Assembly: GCA_034423195.1 (NCBI GenBank)
Contig: DAOUIZ010000002.1
Span: forward strand, 1-64,000
DNA length: 64,000 bases
Reading direction: 5' to 3'
From: CATOSK01 sp034423195
GTDB taxonomy: Bacteria > Chloroflexota > Dehalococcoidia > Lucifugimonadales > UBA3495
Shown here: positions 51,821-60,922 of the stretch, in pieces
Layout of the letters: the number at the start of each line of letters is the position of its first letter
Position numbering within the stretch: position 1 is the first letter of the stretch
Translations under genes and position numbers: made by a program
The notes under the pieces: generated by a model
The model's database searches: none
Told to the model about the DNA's origin: nothing
What the model saw: only the letters and a program-made list of their open reading frames with translations

Positions 51821-52891
51821 ATGAAGTTCGGCCTGATGTACGAAATCCAGGTGCCGGAGCCCCACCATCCCGGTATTGAGCAGGAACGGTACAAGCAGGT
51901 GCTGGCGCAGGTGGACCTGGCCGACGAGATGGGGTTCGACTACTTCTGGACGGTGGAGCACCACTTCCTGAGGGAGTTTTCCCACTGCTCGGCGCCGGAG
52001 GTGCTGTACGGGGCGATATCGCAGCGGACGAAGCGCATCCGCATCGGCCACGCGGTGGCGCTGTTGCCGGGGCAGTACAACCATCCGGTGCGGGTGGCGG
52101 AACGGGCGGCGGTGCTGGACATCCTCAGCGACGGGCGGATGGACCTGGGGACGGGGCGGTCGACCACGCTCATCGAGATGGACGGGTTCGAGGTGAACCC
52201 GGAGGACACCCGGGCCCAGTGGGAAGAGGCCGTCCGCATGATCCCCCGGATGTGGACGGAGGAAACTTTCTCCCACGAGGGGCAGTTCTACACCATCCCG
52301 CCGCGGTCGGTGATTCCCAAGCCGGTGCAGAAGCCGCACCCGCCGATGTGGGTGGCGTGCAGCCAGCCGGACAGCTTCCGCTCCGCCGGTGAGATGGGGC
52401 TGGGGGTGCTTTGCTTCAACCTGGGCGGCTATGGGCAGATGGAGGAGCGGGTGGCGGCGTACCGGGAGGCGGTGAAGCACGCGAATCCGGTGGGCCAGTT
52501 CGTCAACGACCAGGTGGCGGCGCTGTGCATGGTCCACGTCGCAGAAGACGATGAGGAGGCGCGGCGGGTGGCGGCCCCGGAAGGGGAGTGGTTCGTCAAC
52601 AAGGCCGAAGAGCTATACCAGCCGTGGCAGGGAAGGCAGGTGCCCAGCTCCTACCAGTTCGCGGTGTCAGCGGTGCAGGAGGAGCGGGTCAACAAGACGG
52701 CGGAGGACCACATTGCATCCGGGGCTTTCGCGATGGGGAGTCCCGATACCGTCATCGAGGTGCTGAAGAAGTATGAGGAGGCTGGGGTGGACCAGATCCT
52801 GTGCTTCATGCAGATGGGCAACCTGGCCCACTCGCGGATCATGGACTCGATAAAGCTGTTCGCGCGGCATGTGATCCCGTACTTCAAGTAG
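51821..52891 (+). CDS. luciferase-like (LLM class) flavin/F420-dependent oxidoreductase
   Basis: A 356-residue paralogue of the gene at 32446, starting MKFGLMYEIQVPEPHHPGIE. The core motifs are FDYFWTVEHHFLREFSH, IGHAVALLPGQYNHPVRVAE and RMDLGTGRSTTLIEMDGFEV. It binds FMN or F420 and probably oxidises an organic substrate. ATG 51821 is preceded by GGGAGGCAGAGTT. Confidence 0.92.
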   Translation: MKFGLMYEIQVPEPHHPGIEQERYKQVLAQVDLADEMGFDYFWTVEHHFLREFSHCSAPEVLYGAISQRTKRIRIGHAVALLPGQYNHPVRVAERAAVLDILSDGRMDLGTGRSTTLIEMDGFEVNPEDTRAQWEEAVRMIPRMWTEETFSHEGQFYTIPPRSVIPKPVQKPHPPMWVACSQPDSFRSAGEMGLGVLCFNLGGYGQMEERVAAYREAVKHANPVGQFVNDQVAALCMVHVAEDDEEARRVAAPEGEWFVNKAEELYQPWQGRQVPSSYQFAVSAVQEERVNKTAEDHIASGAFAMGSPDTVIEVLKKYEEAGVDQILCFMQMGNLAHSRIMDSIKLFARHVIPYFK

Positions 52892-52934
52892 GGGGCTTCT
52901 CTCGAGAGGAGGACCGCCGGGGTAACCGGGTACT

Positions 52935-52954
52935 TTGGGGGATTCATCCCCCAA
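52935..52954. repeat. palindrome family B copy
   Basis: TTGGGGGATTCATCCCCCAA between convergent genes, flanked by GGGGTAACCGG and ACCCCCTGAA. Confidence 0.6.
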
Positions 52955-53048
52955 ACCCCCTGAATTTAAGGATTGGGGATTCACCTTGAACGGATTGTCC
53001 GACGACTCCCCAGGATGAAATTGCCCTGAAGGCATACAGGAGTTTCTG

Positions 53049-53088
53049 GCCCCATCCTTTCGCACTGAAAGGATGGGGCTAGTCTTTT
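53049..53088. terminator. strong bidirectional terminator
   Basis: GCCCCATCCTTTC pairs perfectly over 13 bases with GAAAGGATGGGGC across a five-base loop, then TAGTCTTTT. It separates two convergent genes. Confidence 0.85.
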
Positions 53089-53114
53089 CCGGGGAGGGAT
53101 AGCACCCTGCGCAC

Positions 53115-53984
53115 CTATACCGTCGCGGGCTGGGGTTCCAGGGAAGCGAGCCAGTTTAGGACAGCCTCAGCGGCTTCGGCGGGGCGGTTGGTGAGGGCGT
53201 GGTTGCCGCCGGGGACGGTGATGTACTCGGCGCGGGGGCAGTTGACGGCGGCGGTGACCATGTCGCGGGGACAGTCGCGCAGGCGGACGTGGGTCTCCAA
53301 TTCTCCGGCGACGACGAGCATGGGGATGCGGATGCGGGGAGCGAGGGTGACCAGGTTGTAACGTTCGGCGGGGCCGTGCTTGTCCAAGTAGGAGGCGGCG
53401 CTGAACATCTGGGGGATGGGAAAGTTGACCCGGAAGAGGTCGAGAGCGCGGTCCTCGGCTTCCATTTCGTCGGCGCGGCGGATGTTTTCCTGGAACTCGC
53501 CGGCGGCTTCGGACTCCATGTAGTAGGAGTAGGAAAGGCGCACCGGGGAGACGGGGATGACGGTGGCAACGCGGGGGTCGTCCTCGGTGGCGGCGTAGTA
53601 CCCGACCTTGACGGCTCCCATGCTGTGTCCCACGAGAGCGATACGCCGGCAGCCCTTTTCCCAGAGGTAGTCGACCCCGGCGCGGAGGTCGAGGCGGCTG
53701 TTGTCGAGGATTTCGAGGGCGTTGCCGTAGTAACCACCGTCGGAAGTGTCGACCCAGACGGTGTCGTGGCCCTTGGTGTTCAGGGCAAGGCAGGGGTACC
53801 CCCGGCGGCGCAGGTCTTCGGCCATGACGCGGGTGGACTGGCGGTAGAAGTTGCCGCCGCTGCCGTGAATCAGGAGGACGCCGTCCACGGGGCCTGGAGG
53901 AGTGGCGGAGGAATCCGGCTCGCAGAAGATGCCGTCCAGGGTTACGCCGTCTTCCGTGGTCACGCTAATCAGGTCTACCAGCAT
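53115..53984 (-). CDS. alpha/beta hydrolase (dienelactone-hydrolase-like)
   Basis: The start at 53984 follows GAGGTGA; a GTG nine bases upstream is less likely. The 289-residue protein has LLIHGSGGNFYRQS, VGHSMGAVKVGYY with the nucleophile Ser, and GNHALTNRPAEA with the His. It resembles lipase or peptidase members of the fold. The SDR at 54030 lies upstream on the same strand. Confidence 0.85.
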   Translation of the reverse strand: MLVDLISVTTEDGVTLDGIFCEPDSSATPPGPVDGVLLIHGSGGNFYRQSTRVMAEDLRRRGYPCLALNTKGHDTVWVDTSDGGYYGNALEILDNSRLDLRAGVDYLWEKGCRRIALVGHSMGAVKVGYYAATEDDPRVATVIPVSPVRLSYSYYMESEAAGEFQENIRRADEMEAEDRALDLFRVNFPIPQMFSAASYLDKHGPAERYNLVTLAPRIRIPMLVVAGELETHVRLRDCPRDMVTAAVNCPRAEYITVPGGNHALTNRPAEAAEAVLNWLASLEPQPATV

Positions 53985-54029
53985 GGAAGTCACCTCGTGC
54001 AGGAGGGTTGGAGCGGTTGAGCGAGAGGG

Positions 54030-54788
54030 TCAGCCCCGTCCGATGAAGGGCATCTTGGTGGCCATGACGGTCATGAACTGGACGTTGGCATCGAGGGGAA
54101 GGCCGGCCATGTAGACCACGGCGCGGGAGACATTGTCCACGTCCATGGTGGGCTCGACGGCGATTTCGCCGTAGGGCTGGGGAACGCCGGTCTTGAAGAC
54201 GGCGGCCATGTCGGTGTCGGCGTTGCCGATGTCTATCTGGCCGCAGGCGATGTCGTACTTGCGTCCGTCGAGGGAGGTGGAGCGGGTAAGGCCGGTCATG
54301 GCGTGCTTGGTGGCGGTGTAGGGAGCGGAGTTGGGGCGGGGCACGTAGGCGGAAACAGAGCCGTTGTTGATGATGCGGCCGCCCCGGGGTTCCTGGTCCT
54401 TCATCACCCGGAAAGCTTCCTGGGTGCAGAGGAAAGCGCCGGTGATGTTGACGTCGACAACGGCCTGCCACTGCTGGTAGGTCAGGTCTTCCAGCGGGAT
54501 GGGCGGCGCACTGATGCCGGCGTTGTTGAAGAGCAGGTCCACCCGGCCGAACTTTTCCACGGTGGCGGCGAAGAGGGCAGCAACGGATTCGGGCTTGCCC
54601 ACATCCGTTGAGACGGCCAGCATCCGGGATGCGGCGTCACCAGCCTGGGCGATGGTTTCCTCCAATAGCTGGGCGCGGCGTCCGGCCAGGGTCACGGAGT
54701 AGCCCTCGGCGGCGAGGGCCAGAGAAGCGGCGGCGCCGATGCCGGTGCCGGCCCCGGTAACGATTGCGACTTTTGATTGTTCAGCCAT
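54030..54788 (-). CDS. short-chain dehydrogenase (SDR)
   Basis: A classical 252-residue SDR: VAIVTGAGTGIGAAASLAL, NNAGISAPPIPLE and Ser, Tyr and Lys in NNGSVSAYVPRPNSAPYTATKHA. It uses NAD(P)H. Substrate unknown. It precedes a hydrolase gene, so they may share a transcript. Confidence 0.92.
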   Translation of the reverse strand: MAEQSKVAIVTGAGTGIGAAASLALAAEGYSVTLAGRRAQLLEETIAQAGDAASRMLAVSTDVGKPESVAALFAATVEKFGRVDLLFNNAGISAPPIPLEDLTYQQWQAVVDVNITGAFLCTQEAFRVMKDQEPRGGRIINNGSVSAYVPRPNSAPYTATKHAMTGLTRSTSLDGRKYDIACGQIDIGNADTDMAAVFKTGVPQPYGEIAVEPTMDVDNVSRAVVYMAGLPLDANVQFMTVMATKMPFIGRG

Positions 54789-54883
54789 GTTCTGCCCTTA
54801 GATAGTAGGAATTAGCCTGGAACGAGGGGTGCATCCGCGGGTGTTGGATCGCCGCGTCTCCGCGACAGAGGGTTGGGACCGGG

Positions 54884-55087
54884 TTACCAATAGACAACGA
54901 AGAATAACAGGATGGCAAGAGTAGCTACAATCGCTACTCCCGAAAACACCAGGATATCGCCCGTGGTCAACGTTCTGCGGCCCCTCCCGCTTTGTGCCTG
55001 ATTGTTGATTGAGTCTTGTTCAGCTTGCCGGGACCTTTCGTGCATGAGGTGTTCGTCCGGATTATTGGGTGTTGGAGGAATAAACAT
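54884..55087 (-). CDS. small single-span membrane protein (67 aa)
   Basis: A polar N-terminus (RSRQAEQDSINNQAQSGRGRR) and one C-terminal hydrophobic segment (ILVFSGVAIVATLAILLFFV). Predicted N-in, C-out small membrane protein of unknown role. Coding is supported by a GACGGAGATGACGA-type site ahead of the start at 55087. Confidence 0.5.
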   Translation of the reverse strand: MFIPPTPNNPDEHLMHERSRQAEQDSINNQAQSGRGRRTLTTGDILVFSGVAIVATLAILLFFVVYW

Positions 55088-55141
55088 TCGTCATCTCCGT
55101 CCCGCGTGAATTGTCGGGGCAAGGCTTCCTATGGACTGTTG

Positions 55142-55342
55142 TTACATGTAGGTGTAGCGGATGACCTCGGCCTGGAACTGTCCCATCTTGCGGCGGGGCC
55201 GTCCTGACGGGGACGGGACTGGGGCGGAGGAGTCCTGGATCGCCTTTCCTGAGCCTGTCCGGTTTTTCCTGAACCAGCGGGACAGGGAAATACCGGCCGC
55301 CACCATGACGGCTGCCGCCGCGGCTCCGAAAAGGACTTCCAC
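55142..55342 (-). CDS. small membrane protein (66 aa)
   Basis: An N-terminal hydrophobic segment (EVLFGAAAAAVMVAAGISLS) and a basic tail (RWFRKNRTGSGK). It ends next to the previous small gene and starts five bases after the SDR gene at 55348, consistent with translation in one transcript. No family recognised. Confidence 0.45.
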   Translation of the reverse strand: MEVLFGAAAAAVMVAAGISLSRWFRKNRTGSGKAIQDSSAPVPSPSGRPRRKMGQFQAEVIRYTYM

Positions 55343-55347
55343 TCCGC

Positions 55348-56175
55348 CTACTCCTCGCCGGTAAGGTGGGGGAACATGGCCAGGGGAGTGGCGGCCAGCA
55401 AACCGGCGTCGACGGGCAGGGTAACGCCGGAGACCCAGCGGGCCTCGTCGGAGGCGAGGAACAGGGCGGCGTAGGCAACATCCCAGGCGGTGCCTTCAAT
55501 CCCCAGGGGGCCGGCCCGGCGGCGAAGATTGAGCTGCTCCTCCGACGCGTGGCGGGCGACCATCGGGGAGCGGACGTGCCCGGGGGCGATGCAGTTAACC
55601 CGGACGTTGTCCCTTCCGTAGTGGACGGCCATGGAGTTGCTGAGGCCGATGATGCCGCCCTTGGAAGCGGCGTAGGGGTGGCTGGCGCCGAAGCTGCCGG
55701 CGCGGAGGCCGACGATGGAGGAGAGGTTGACGATGGACCCGCCGCCGGCTTCGACCATCCGGGGGATGGCGTGCCTGCTGGTGAGCATGACGCTCTTGAG
55801 GTTGACGTCAATGACGGTGTCCCAGAAGTCCTCGTCGACGTCCGTCACGCGGCCGGGGCCGCTGATGCCGACGTTGTTGATGAGGACGTTAATCTGACCG
55901 TATTGGGAGACGGCGGCCTCGGCCATTTCGCGGCAGTCGTCGTTGCTGGTGACATCGCCGAGAAAGACCGACGCCTCGCCGCCCTCCTCGCGGATGGTGG
56001 CGAGGGTGATATCGGCGTTGGCCTGGTCCCGGTCCACCAGCAGGACACTGGCGCCCTGGCGAGCGAAGAGGATGGAGGTGGCCTGTCCGATGCCAACGAA
56101 GTCGCCGCTGCCGGTTGCGCCGGCTCCGGTGACGATGGCTACCTTGCCGCTCAACCTTCCGGGTTGGTTCTGCAT
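55348..56175 (-). CDS. short-chain dehydrogenase (SDR)
   Basis: The 275-residue SDR has VAIVTGAGATGSGDFVGIGQ with an unusual extension in the nucleotide-binding loop, INNVGISGPG and the catalytic SS/Y/K in NLSSIVGLRAGSFGASHPYAASK. It resembles cyclopentanol or 3-oxoacyl reductases. It heads a run of three minus-strand genes. Confidence 0.9.
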   Translation of the reverse strand: MQNQPGRLSGKVAIVTGAGATGSGDFVGIGQATSILFARQGASVLLVDRDQANADITLATIREEGGEASVFLGDVTSNDDCREMAEAAVSQYGQINVLINNVGISGPGRVTDVDEDFWDTVIDVNLKSVMLTSRHAIPRMVEAGGGSIVNLSSIVGLRAGSFGASHPYAASKGGIIGLSNSMAVHYGRDNVRVNCIAPGHVRSPMVARHASEEQLNLRRRAGPLGIEGTAWDVAYAALFLASDEARWVSGVTLPVDAGLLAATPLAMFPHLTGEE

Positions 56176-56278
56176 TTCGTCATTCCTTCAGTTGAGAATC
56201 GGTTGAAAATTCGCCGGGGCGGGCGCCGGGTGGACTGGTTGGGGCAGTACCGGGGAGACGAGACGGCGGGCCAATCCG

Positions 56279-56545
56279 TCACTCGACGCGCTGGAAGTAG
56301 ATGCGCCGGACGACTTCCTCCAACTGGTTGTTGATGAAGTCCTCGTCGGGTTCGACTTCCATGGACCAGTTGAGGTAGGGATTGGAGGGGTGGGAAAAGA
56401 TGAGGACGAAGGTGTCGTAGGCATCGCCGCCGTCATTGGGGGTGATCGAAGTTTCCTCCACGTCCACCTCGAGCTCGGCGTCCAAGTCAGGGATGAACTG
56501 CTCGACCCGCGCCTTGGCCTGGTGATACCAGCGATAGGTGCTCAT
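56279..56545 (-). CDS. small hypothetical protein (88 aa)
   Basis: The start MSTYRWYHQAKARVEQFIPD at 56545 is used because the upstream frame is weak. The protein contains acidic and aromatic residues (YLNWSMEVEPDEDFINNQLEE). It lies upstream of the SDR on the same strand. No family recognised. Confidence 0.5.
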   Translation of the reverse strand: MSTYRWYHQAKARVEQFIPDLDAELEVDVEETSITPNDGGDAYDTFVLIFSHPSNPYLNWSMEVEPDEDFINNQLEEVVRRIYFQRVE

Positions 56546-56686
56546 GCTGTGCCGTCCTCGCAGGTCGGGATGGATATACCGTCGGAACGGGGAAGTTGCT
56601 GGTGGAGCATACCATAAAGTCACCGGCACAAGCGGACTGAAGGTTGACGGAAACCTGACACCCAAAACGGCGCGGCCATTTGGGGC

Positions 56687-56692
56687 TATAAT
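56687..56692 (+). promoter_or_regulatory. -10 box of the MFS gene
   Basis: A consensus TATAAT 58 bases before the chosen MFS start. No matching -35 box is seen. Confidence 0.35.
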
Positions 56693-56750
56693 GCCGGTTG
56701 TCAACCTGTCCGGCGCGGAAACCGCAAAGGTGGGGTCCGACTCGGCGGCC

Positions 56751-58097
56751 ATGGCAACCCGCGGTAACCGGGAGGCACAGCAAACGTCTACACCTGAACC
56801 TCGCAGCACGGGACCCACTTCCACCGGAAGTCAGCCTGCCACGCCGCCGCGCCGGGCGAGACCCCGGCGAAGGGCCCGATTCCAGACCTTCACATCCCTG
56901 CGCCACCGGGACTTTCTCCTGCTGTGGTTGAGCAACCTCTGCAACGCCTCGGCGGTGTGGTTCCAGATGATCACCATTCCCTGGGTGGTGTGGGAGATTT
57001 CGGAGTCGCCCTTCATGGTGGGAATCGCGTCGGGGATGCGCTCGATACCGTTCCTGGTGGTGGGACCGTGGGCGGGGGTCATCGCCGACCGGATTGACCG
57101 CCGGAAGATGGTGCTGGTCTTCCAGAGCGCCATCGCGGTGGTGGTGCTGGCCTTCGCCGTAGCGGTCCATGCCGGGCACGTGGTGGGCGGGCTGGGGGTG
57201 TTTTACGCCCTGGTCTTCTCGGCCATCACCGGGATACTGCACTCGTTCATCCAACCGGTGCGGCAGGCGATGGTGGCCAACACGGTGCCGCGGGAGGACC
57301 TGTGGAACGCCATTGCCCTGAACTCCATCTCGGGGAACGTGGCGCGGGTGGTCAGTCCCGGGCTGGGCGGGGTGCTGATTGCCTGGCTGGGCCCGGCGGT
57401 CAACTTCTATATCGAGGGAGTGTTCTACATCTTCATGGTGCTGGCGGTAGTGCCGATAGCGCTGCCCTACCGGGAGGAGGCGACGGCCAGCCATTCCTCG
57501 ATGTGGGCCAACCTAAAGCAGGGGTTCGGGTATGTAGTAACGGAGCAGAGGGTGTTGCGGCTGCTGCTGGTGGCCTGCATCTCGGACATCCTGATCGCCC
57601 CCATCATCCACATCATGCCGGTGATTTCGGCCCTGGTGCTGGGCCGGGGCTCGGAGGTATACGGATTCCTGGTGCTGGCGACGGGGATCGGGGGGATTAT
57701 CGCAACGATGGCCTTCGCATCGCTGGGAGGGTCGTTCCGGAAGGGTTCCTACGGACTGCTGGCGCTGGTGTTCCTGGCGGGAAGCGCGATATTGCTGGGA
57801 GCGTCGACGTGGCTGTGGGTGTCGCTGGCGGCGATGTTCGGGTTCGGGTTCTTCCGGCTGGTGTTCAAGATTAACAACAACACCCTGCTGCAGAGCACGG
57901 TGCCGGACGCGCTGCGGGGCCGGGTCATGTCCATCTATCACCTGGACCACGGCATTACGCCGCTGGCGAGCATGACGCTGGGGCTGCTGGCCGAGTTCTG
58001 GCCGGCCAACCTGGTGGTGCTGGGAGTGGGGATCCTGGCCCTGGTGCTGACCATCTACGCCTTCATAGCCTTCTCGGACGTGCGGCGCATGACGTAG
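56751..58097 (+). CDS. MFS transporter (MFS_3/EntS-like)
   Basis: ATG 56751 is chosen since TATAAT lies at 56687; ATG 56691 and an upstream frame also exist. The protein (about 448 residues) has a basic Pro-rich head, then FTSLRHRDFLLLWLSNLC, a motif typical of the MFS_3 exporter group, and 12 hydrophobic segments. GVIADRIDRRKMVL is the conserved loop. Probably an exporter of siderophore-like or drug-like compounds. Confidence 0.88.
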   Translation: MATRGNREAQQTSTPEPRSTGPTSTGSQPATPPRRARPRRRARFQTFTSLRHRDFLLLWLSNLCNASAVWFQMITIPWVVWEISESPFMVGIASGMRSIPFLVVGPWAGVIADRIDRRKMVLVFQSAIAVVVLAFAVAVHAGHVVGGLGVFYALVFSAITGILHSFIQPVRQAMVANTVPREDLWNAIALNSISGNVARVVSPGLGGVLIAWLGPAVNFYIEGVFYIFMVLAVVPIALPYREEATASHSSMWANLKQGFGYVVTEQRVLRLLLVACISDILIAPIIHIMPVISALVLGRGSEVYGFLVLATGIGGIIATMAFASLGGSFRKGSYGLLALVFLAGSAILLGASTWLWVSLAAMFGFGFFRLVFKINNNTLLQSTVPDALRGRVMSIYHLDHGITPLASMTLGLLAEFWPANLVVLGVGILALVLTIYAFIAFSDVRRMT

Positions 58098-58129
58098 GTG
58101 GGAGAAATACAGGCGCAGGACGATGTGGA

Positions 58130-58486
58130 GTGGGAACAATTATCACAACAATAGAAGTGGGAGACCCGCAAGGCCGGAATTTCCAGAGAGTAGAGGTGGA
58201 AGTGGACACAGGGTCCACCTACACGGCCCTGCCCCGGGGAATCCTGCAGGCCCTGGGAGTGCCGGTCGGTAGAACAGAACAGGCCAGGCTGGCCGACGGC
58301 AGCCTGGAGGCGGTGGATATAGGACAGACCGCCATCAGGCTGGAAGACATGCAGTTCATCACCACAGTGATATTCGCCGAGGAGGGAGAACCCAGCCTGC
58401 TGGGCGCAATCACCCTGGAAGACGCTCTGCTTGCCGTGGACCCGGTGAACAATGAGCTGATACCGGTAGTAGCCAAGCGGTACTAG
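58130..58486 (+). CDS. stand-alone clan AA aspartyl protease-like protein
   Basis: A 118-residue protein with VEVEVDTGSTYTALP (D26-T27-G28), the catalytic signature of retropepsin-type proteases, and SLLGAITLEDALLAV as the second half. It is half the size of pepsins, so it would act as a homodimer. The start is GTG at 58130 without a clear ribosome site. It follows the MFS gene by 32 bases. Target unknown. Confidence 0.82.
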   Translation: MGTIITTIEVGDPQGRNFQRVEVEVDTGSTYTALPRGILQALGVPVGRTEQARLADGSLEAVDIGQTAIRLEDMQFITTVIFAEEGEPSLLGAITLEDALLAVDPVNNELIPVVAKRY

Positions 58487-58722
58487 CCGCGCCGCATTCC
58501 GAAACAGCCCGAAACAGCCAACGCCGCCCAGGACATCCAGCCACACGACGGAGACCCAAGACGAGAGTTTTGCAATTTCCCCTGACCCGGAGAGCAGTGG
58601 CGCAGGCCGGGAGACGGTGCTAAACTGGCGTCAACCGGAGCGGGCGCTCCATCTGCCGCGAATCCGGCGGAAAATACCCAATACCCAGCCGGTTTGAAAC
58701 CACCGGCGCAGAGGAGGAAGCG
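58487..58722. other. intergenic region with a 10-base tandem duplicate
   Basis: No gene seen. CCGAAACAGC occurs twice head to tail at 58499-58508 and 58509-58518. Confidence 0.45.
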
Positions 58723-59817
58723 ATGGTCGATTTCAGAACAGCCACGGCATTGGAAGAATTCGGATTGTCGGTCGGCACACCCGCGATCAAATCGGTCGGC
58801 TCACTAGCCTTCGGGCCGGAAGGCATCCTGTTCGTGGGCGACAACGCCGGCGCGGCGATCTACGCCATTGATCCCGGCGACTCCGGGGAGTCCGGCGGAG
58901 CCGCTCCGGTGAACCTGGAAAACCTGGACGCCTCGCTGGCGGCCTACCTGGGCTGCGCCAGGGAAGACGTGCAGATCAAGGACATGGCGGTCCACCCCAC
59001 GTCCAACTGCGTTTATCTCTCGGTGATGCGGGGCAGCGGCGATGACGCGGTGCCGGTGATCGCCCGGGTGGACACCAACGGAGAGATTTCCGACGTGGCC
59101 TGGGAGGGCATTCCCTACTCGGGGACGGTGATTGAGGACGCGGCGGACCCGGACGACCCGCGGCTGGTCTCCCGGGAGAAGCTGCGGACGGTGACCATCA
59201 CCGACATGTCCTACGTGGACGGGCTGCTGATGGTGGCGGGGACCTCCAACGAGGAGTTCTCGTCCACGCTGCGGCGGATTCCCTTCCCCTTCAACGGAGG
59301 CAACAAGTCCAACTCGCTGGAAATCTTCCACGTATCCCACGGACAGTACGAAACGGCGGCCCCCATCCGGGCCTTCGTGCCCTACCAGGGGAACCGGAGC
59401 ATCCTGGCAAGCTACACCTGCACTCCGGTGGTGCAGTTCTCGCTGGGAGACTTCGAGGCGAACAAGCACGTCCATGGGAAGACGGTGGCGGAGCTGGGAG
59501 CGCACAACAAGCCGCTGGACCTGATTTCCTACGAGCACGACGGGGGGGAGTACCTGCTGGTGTGCAACGACCGGCACCCGCTCATCAAGGTTGCCTGCGC
59601 CGACATTGACGGGCAGGGCGGGTTGACGGAGCCGAACCGGGACATGGACAGCAGCCCGGCCAACCCGGTGACTCCTCCCAACGGCGTGCCCCGGCAGTTG
59701 CTGCCCCACCCGGGCGTCAAGAAGATGGCTCGCCTGAACGGCAGCGGCGTGCTGATGCTGCAGCAGGACGAGGACGGGAAGTCCCACCTGCACACCTACG
59801 CGGTAGCGGAGTTGTGA
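58723..59817 (+). CDS. beta-propeller-like protein, first gene of a coupled pair
   Basis: The 364-residue protein has strand-rich repeats: SVGSLAFGPEGILFVGDN, KDMAVHPTSNCVYLSVMR and ITDMSYVDGLLMVAG. The repeat pattern resembles SMP-30/strictosidine-like propellers. There is no signal peptide, so it is likely cytoplasmic. AGGAGG lies before ATG 58723. The stop overlaps the next gene's start, which implies coupled translation. Confidence 0.75.
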   Translation: MVDFRTATALEEFGLSVGTPAIKSVGSLAFGPEGILFVGDNAGAAIYAIDPGDSGESGGAAPVNLENLDASLAAYLGCAREDVQIKDMAVHPTSNCVYLSVMRGSGDDAVPVIARVDTNGEISDVAWEGIPYSGTVIEDAADPDDPRLVSREKLRTVTITDMSYVDGLLMVAGTSNEEFSSTLRRIPFPFNGGNKSNSLEIFHVSHGQYETAAPIRAFVPYQGNRSILASYTCTPVVQFSLGDFEANKHVHGKTVAELGAHNKPLDLISYEHDGGEYLLVCNDRHPLIKVACADIDGQGGLTEPNRDMDSSPANPVTPPNGVPRQLLPHPGVKKMARLNGSGVLMLQQDEDGKSHLHTYAVAEL

Positions 59818-60902
59818 CCCAGAGCAGACGTTTGACTCTGGAGTGGTGCGACCGCAACGGCCGCACCACTCTGATGATAACCGGCTGGACCGGCGCAGAG
59901 CTGGAAGCGCTGCGGGGGCCGGACGGGGGCGAAATGAGCCTCCGTCTGGCCCTTTTTCCTTCCGAGGCGCTGGGGAGAGGAGACGGCATCCCGGGAGTGC
60001 CGGCGGCGGCGGGGCGGTTCGAGGTGGAGGGGGAAGCGGTGTGGTTCGTGCCGCGTTTTCCCTTCGTGGACGGGATGGAGTACTCGCTGGCCCTGTTCCG
60101 GGATGCCCCGGAGCAGCCGGAGACCTGGCGGGTGCGGCGACCGGAGAGAGAGACGGTCCCGACGGCGCGGGTAATGGCGGTCTATCCCGACGTGGACGAG
60201 GTGCCGCTGAACCTGCTGAAGATTTACGTCCACTTTTCCGAGCCGATGAGCGAGGGATGGGGCGACCGGGCGATCCGGGTATGCCGGGCAGAGGACGGGG
60301 AGCCGCTGGAAGGGGTTTTCCTGCCGATGGAGCCGGAGCTGTGGGACCGGGAGCGGCGACGGTTGACGCTGCTGCTGGACCCGGGGCGCATCAAGCGGGG
60401 GCTGGCCCCCAACTTGGAGGCGGGCTATCCGCTGACGGAGGGAGTGCCCTTCCGGTTGACCATTGCCCCCGCTTTCAGGGATGCGCAGGGGAAGCCTCTG
60501 GGGGAAGGGGCGGAGCGGGTCTACGGGGTGGGACCGGCTATCCGGCAGCGGGTCAATCCGACGGGGTGGAAGGTGGGAGCGCCGCCAGCGGGGTCCGGGA
60601 CCCCGCTTCTGGTGGGGTTTGAGCGTCCGTTGGACCAGGCCCTCCTGCAGCACAGCCTGTGGGTCAAGGGGCCGGAGGGGGAGGCGTTGGCGGGAGAGCC
60701 GGTTGTCGGCCCGGGAGAAGGAAGCTGGGTGTTCCGTCCGGCGATGCCGTGGCAGACGGGGACGCACCACCTGATAGTGGAGCCGGTGCTGGAGGACCTG
60801 GCGGGGAACTCGCCGGTGCGAGTCTTTGACCGGGACATTACCGAAGAGGACGACCTGCCGGAGGTAGCTGGGCGGGTGGGCGTTCCCTTCCAGTGCCGGT
60901 AA
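59814..60902 (+). CDS. Ig-like/big_5-type domain protein coupled to the propeller gene
   Basis: The start is GTG at 59814, overlapping the upstream stop by four bases. The 362-residue protein has VHFSEPMSEGWGDRAIRV and RLTLLLDPGRIKRGL, patterns of Ig-like (big_5) domains common in surface or propeller-associated proteins. The C-terminus includes HHLIVEPVLEDLAGNSPVRVF. No signal peptide. The unit is unfamiliar to me, and its coupling suggests a two-protein complex. Confidence 0.7.
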   Translation: MTQSRRLTLEWCDRNGRTTLMITGWTGAELEALRGPDGGEMSLRLALFPSEALGRGDGIPGVPAAAGRFEVEGEAVWFVPRFPFVDGMEYSLALFRDAPEQPETWRVRRPERETVPTARVMAVYPDVDEVPLNLLKIYVHFSEPMSEGWGDRAIRVCRAEDGEPLEGVFLPMEPELWDRERRRLTLLLDPGRIKRGLAPNLEAGYPLTEGVPFRLTIAPAFRDAQGKPLGEGAERVYGVGPAIRQRVNPTGWKVGAPPAGSGTPLLVGFERPLDQALLQHSLWVKGPEGEALAGEPVVGPGEGSWVFRPAMPWQTGTHHLIVEPVLEDLAGNSPVRVFDRDITEEDDLPEVAGRVGVPFQCR

Positions 60903-60922
60903 GCAGGCAATTTTCCCGGACG

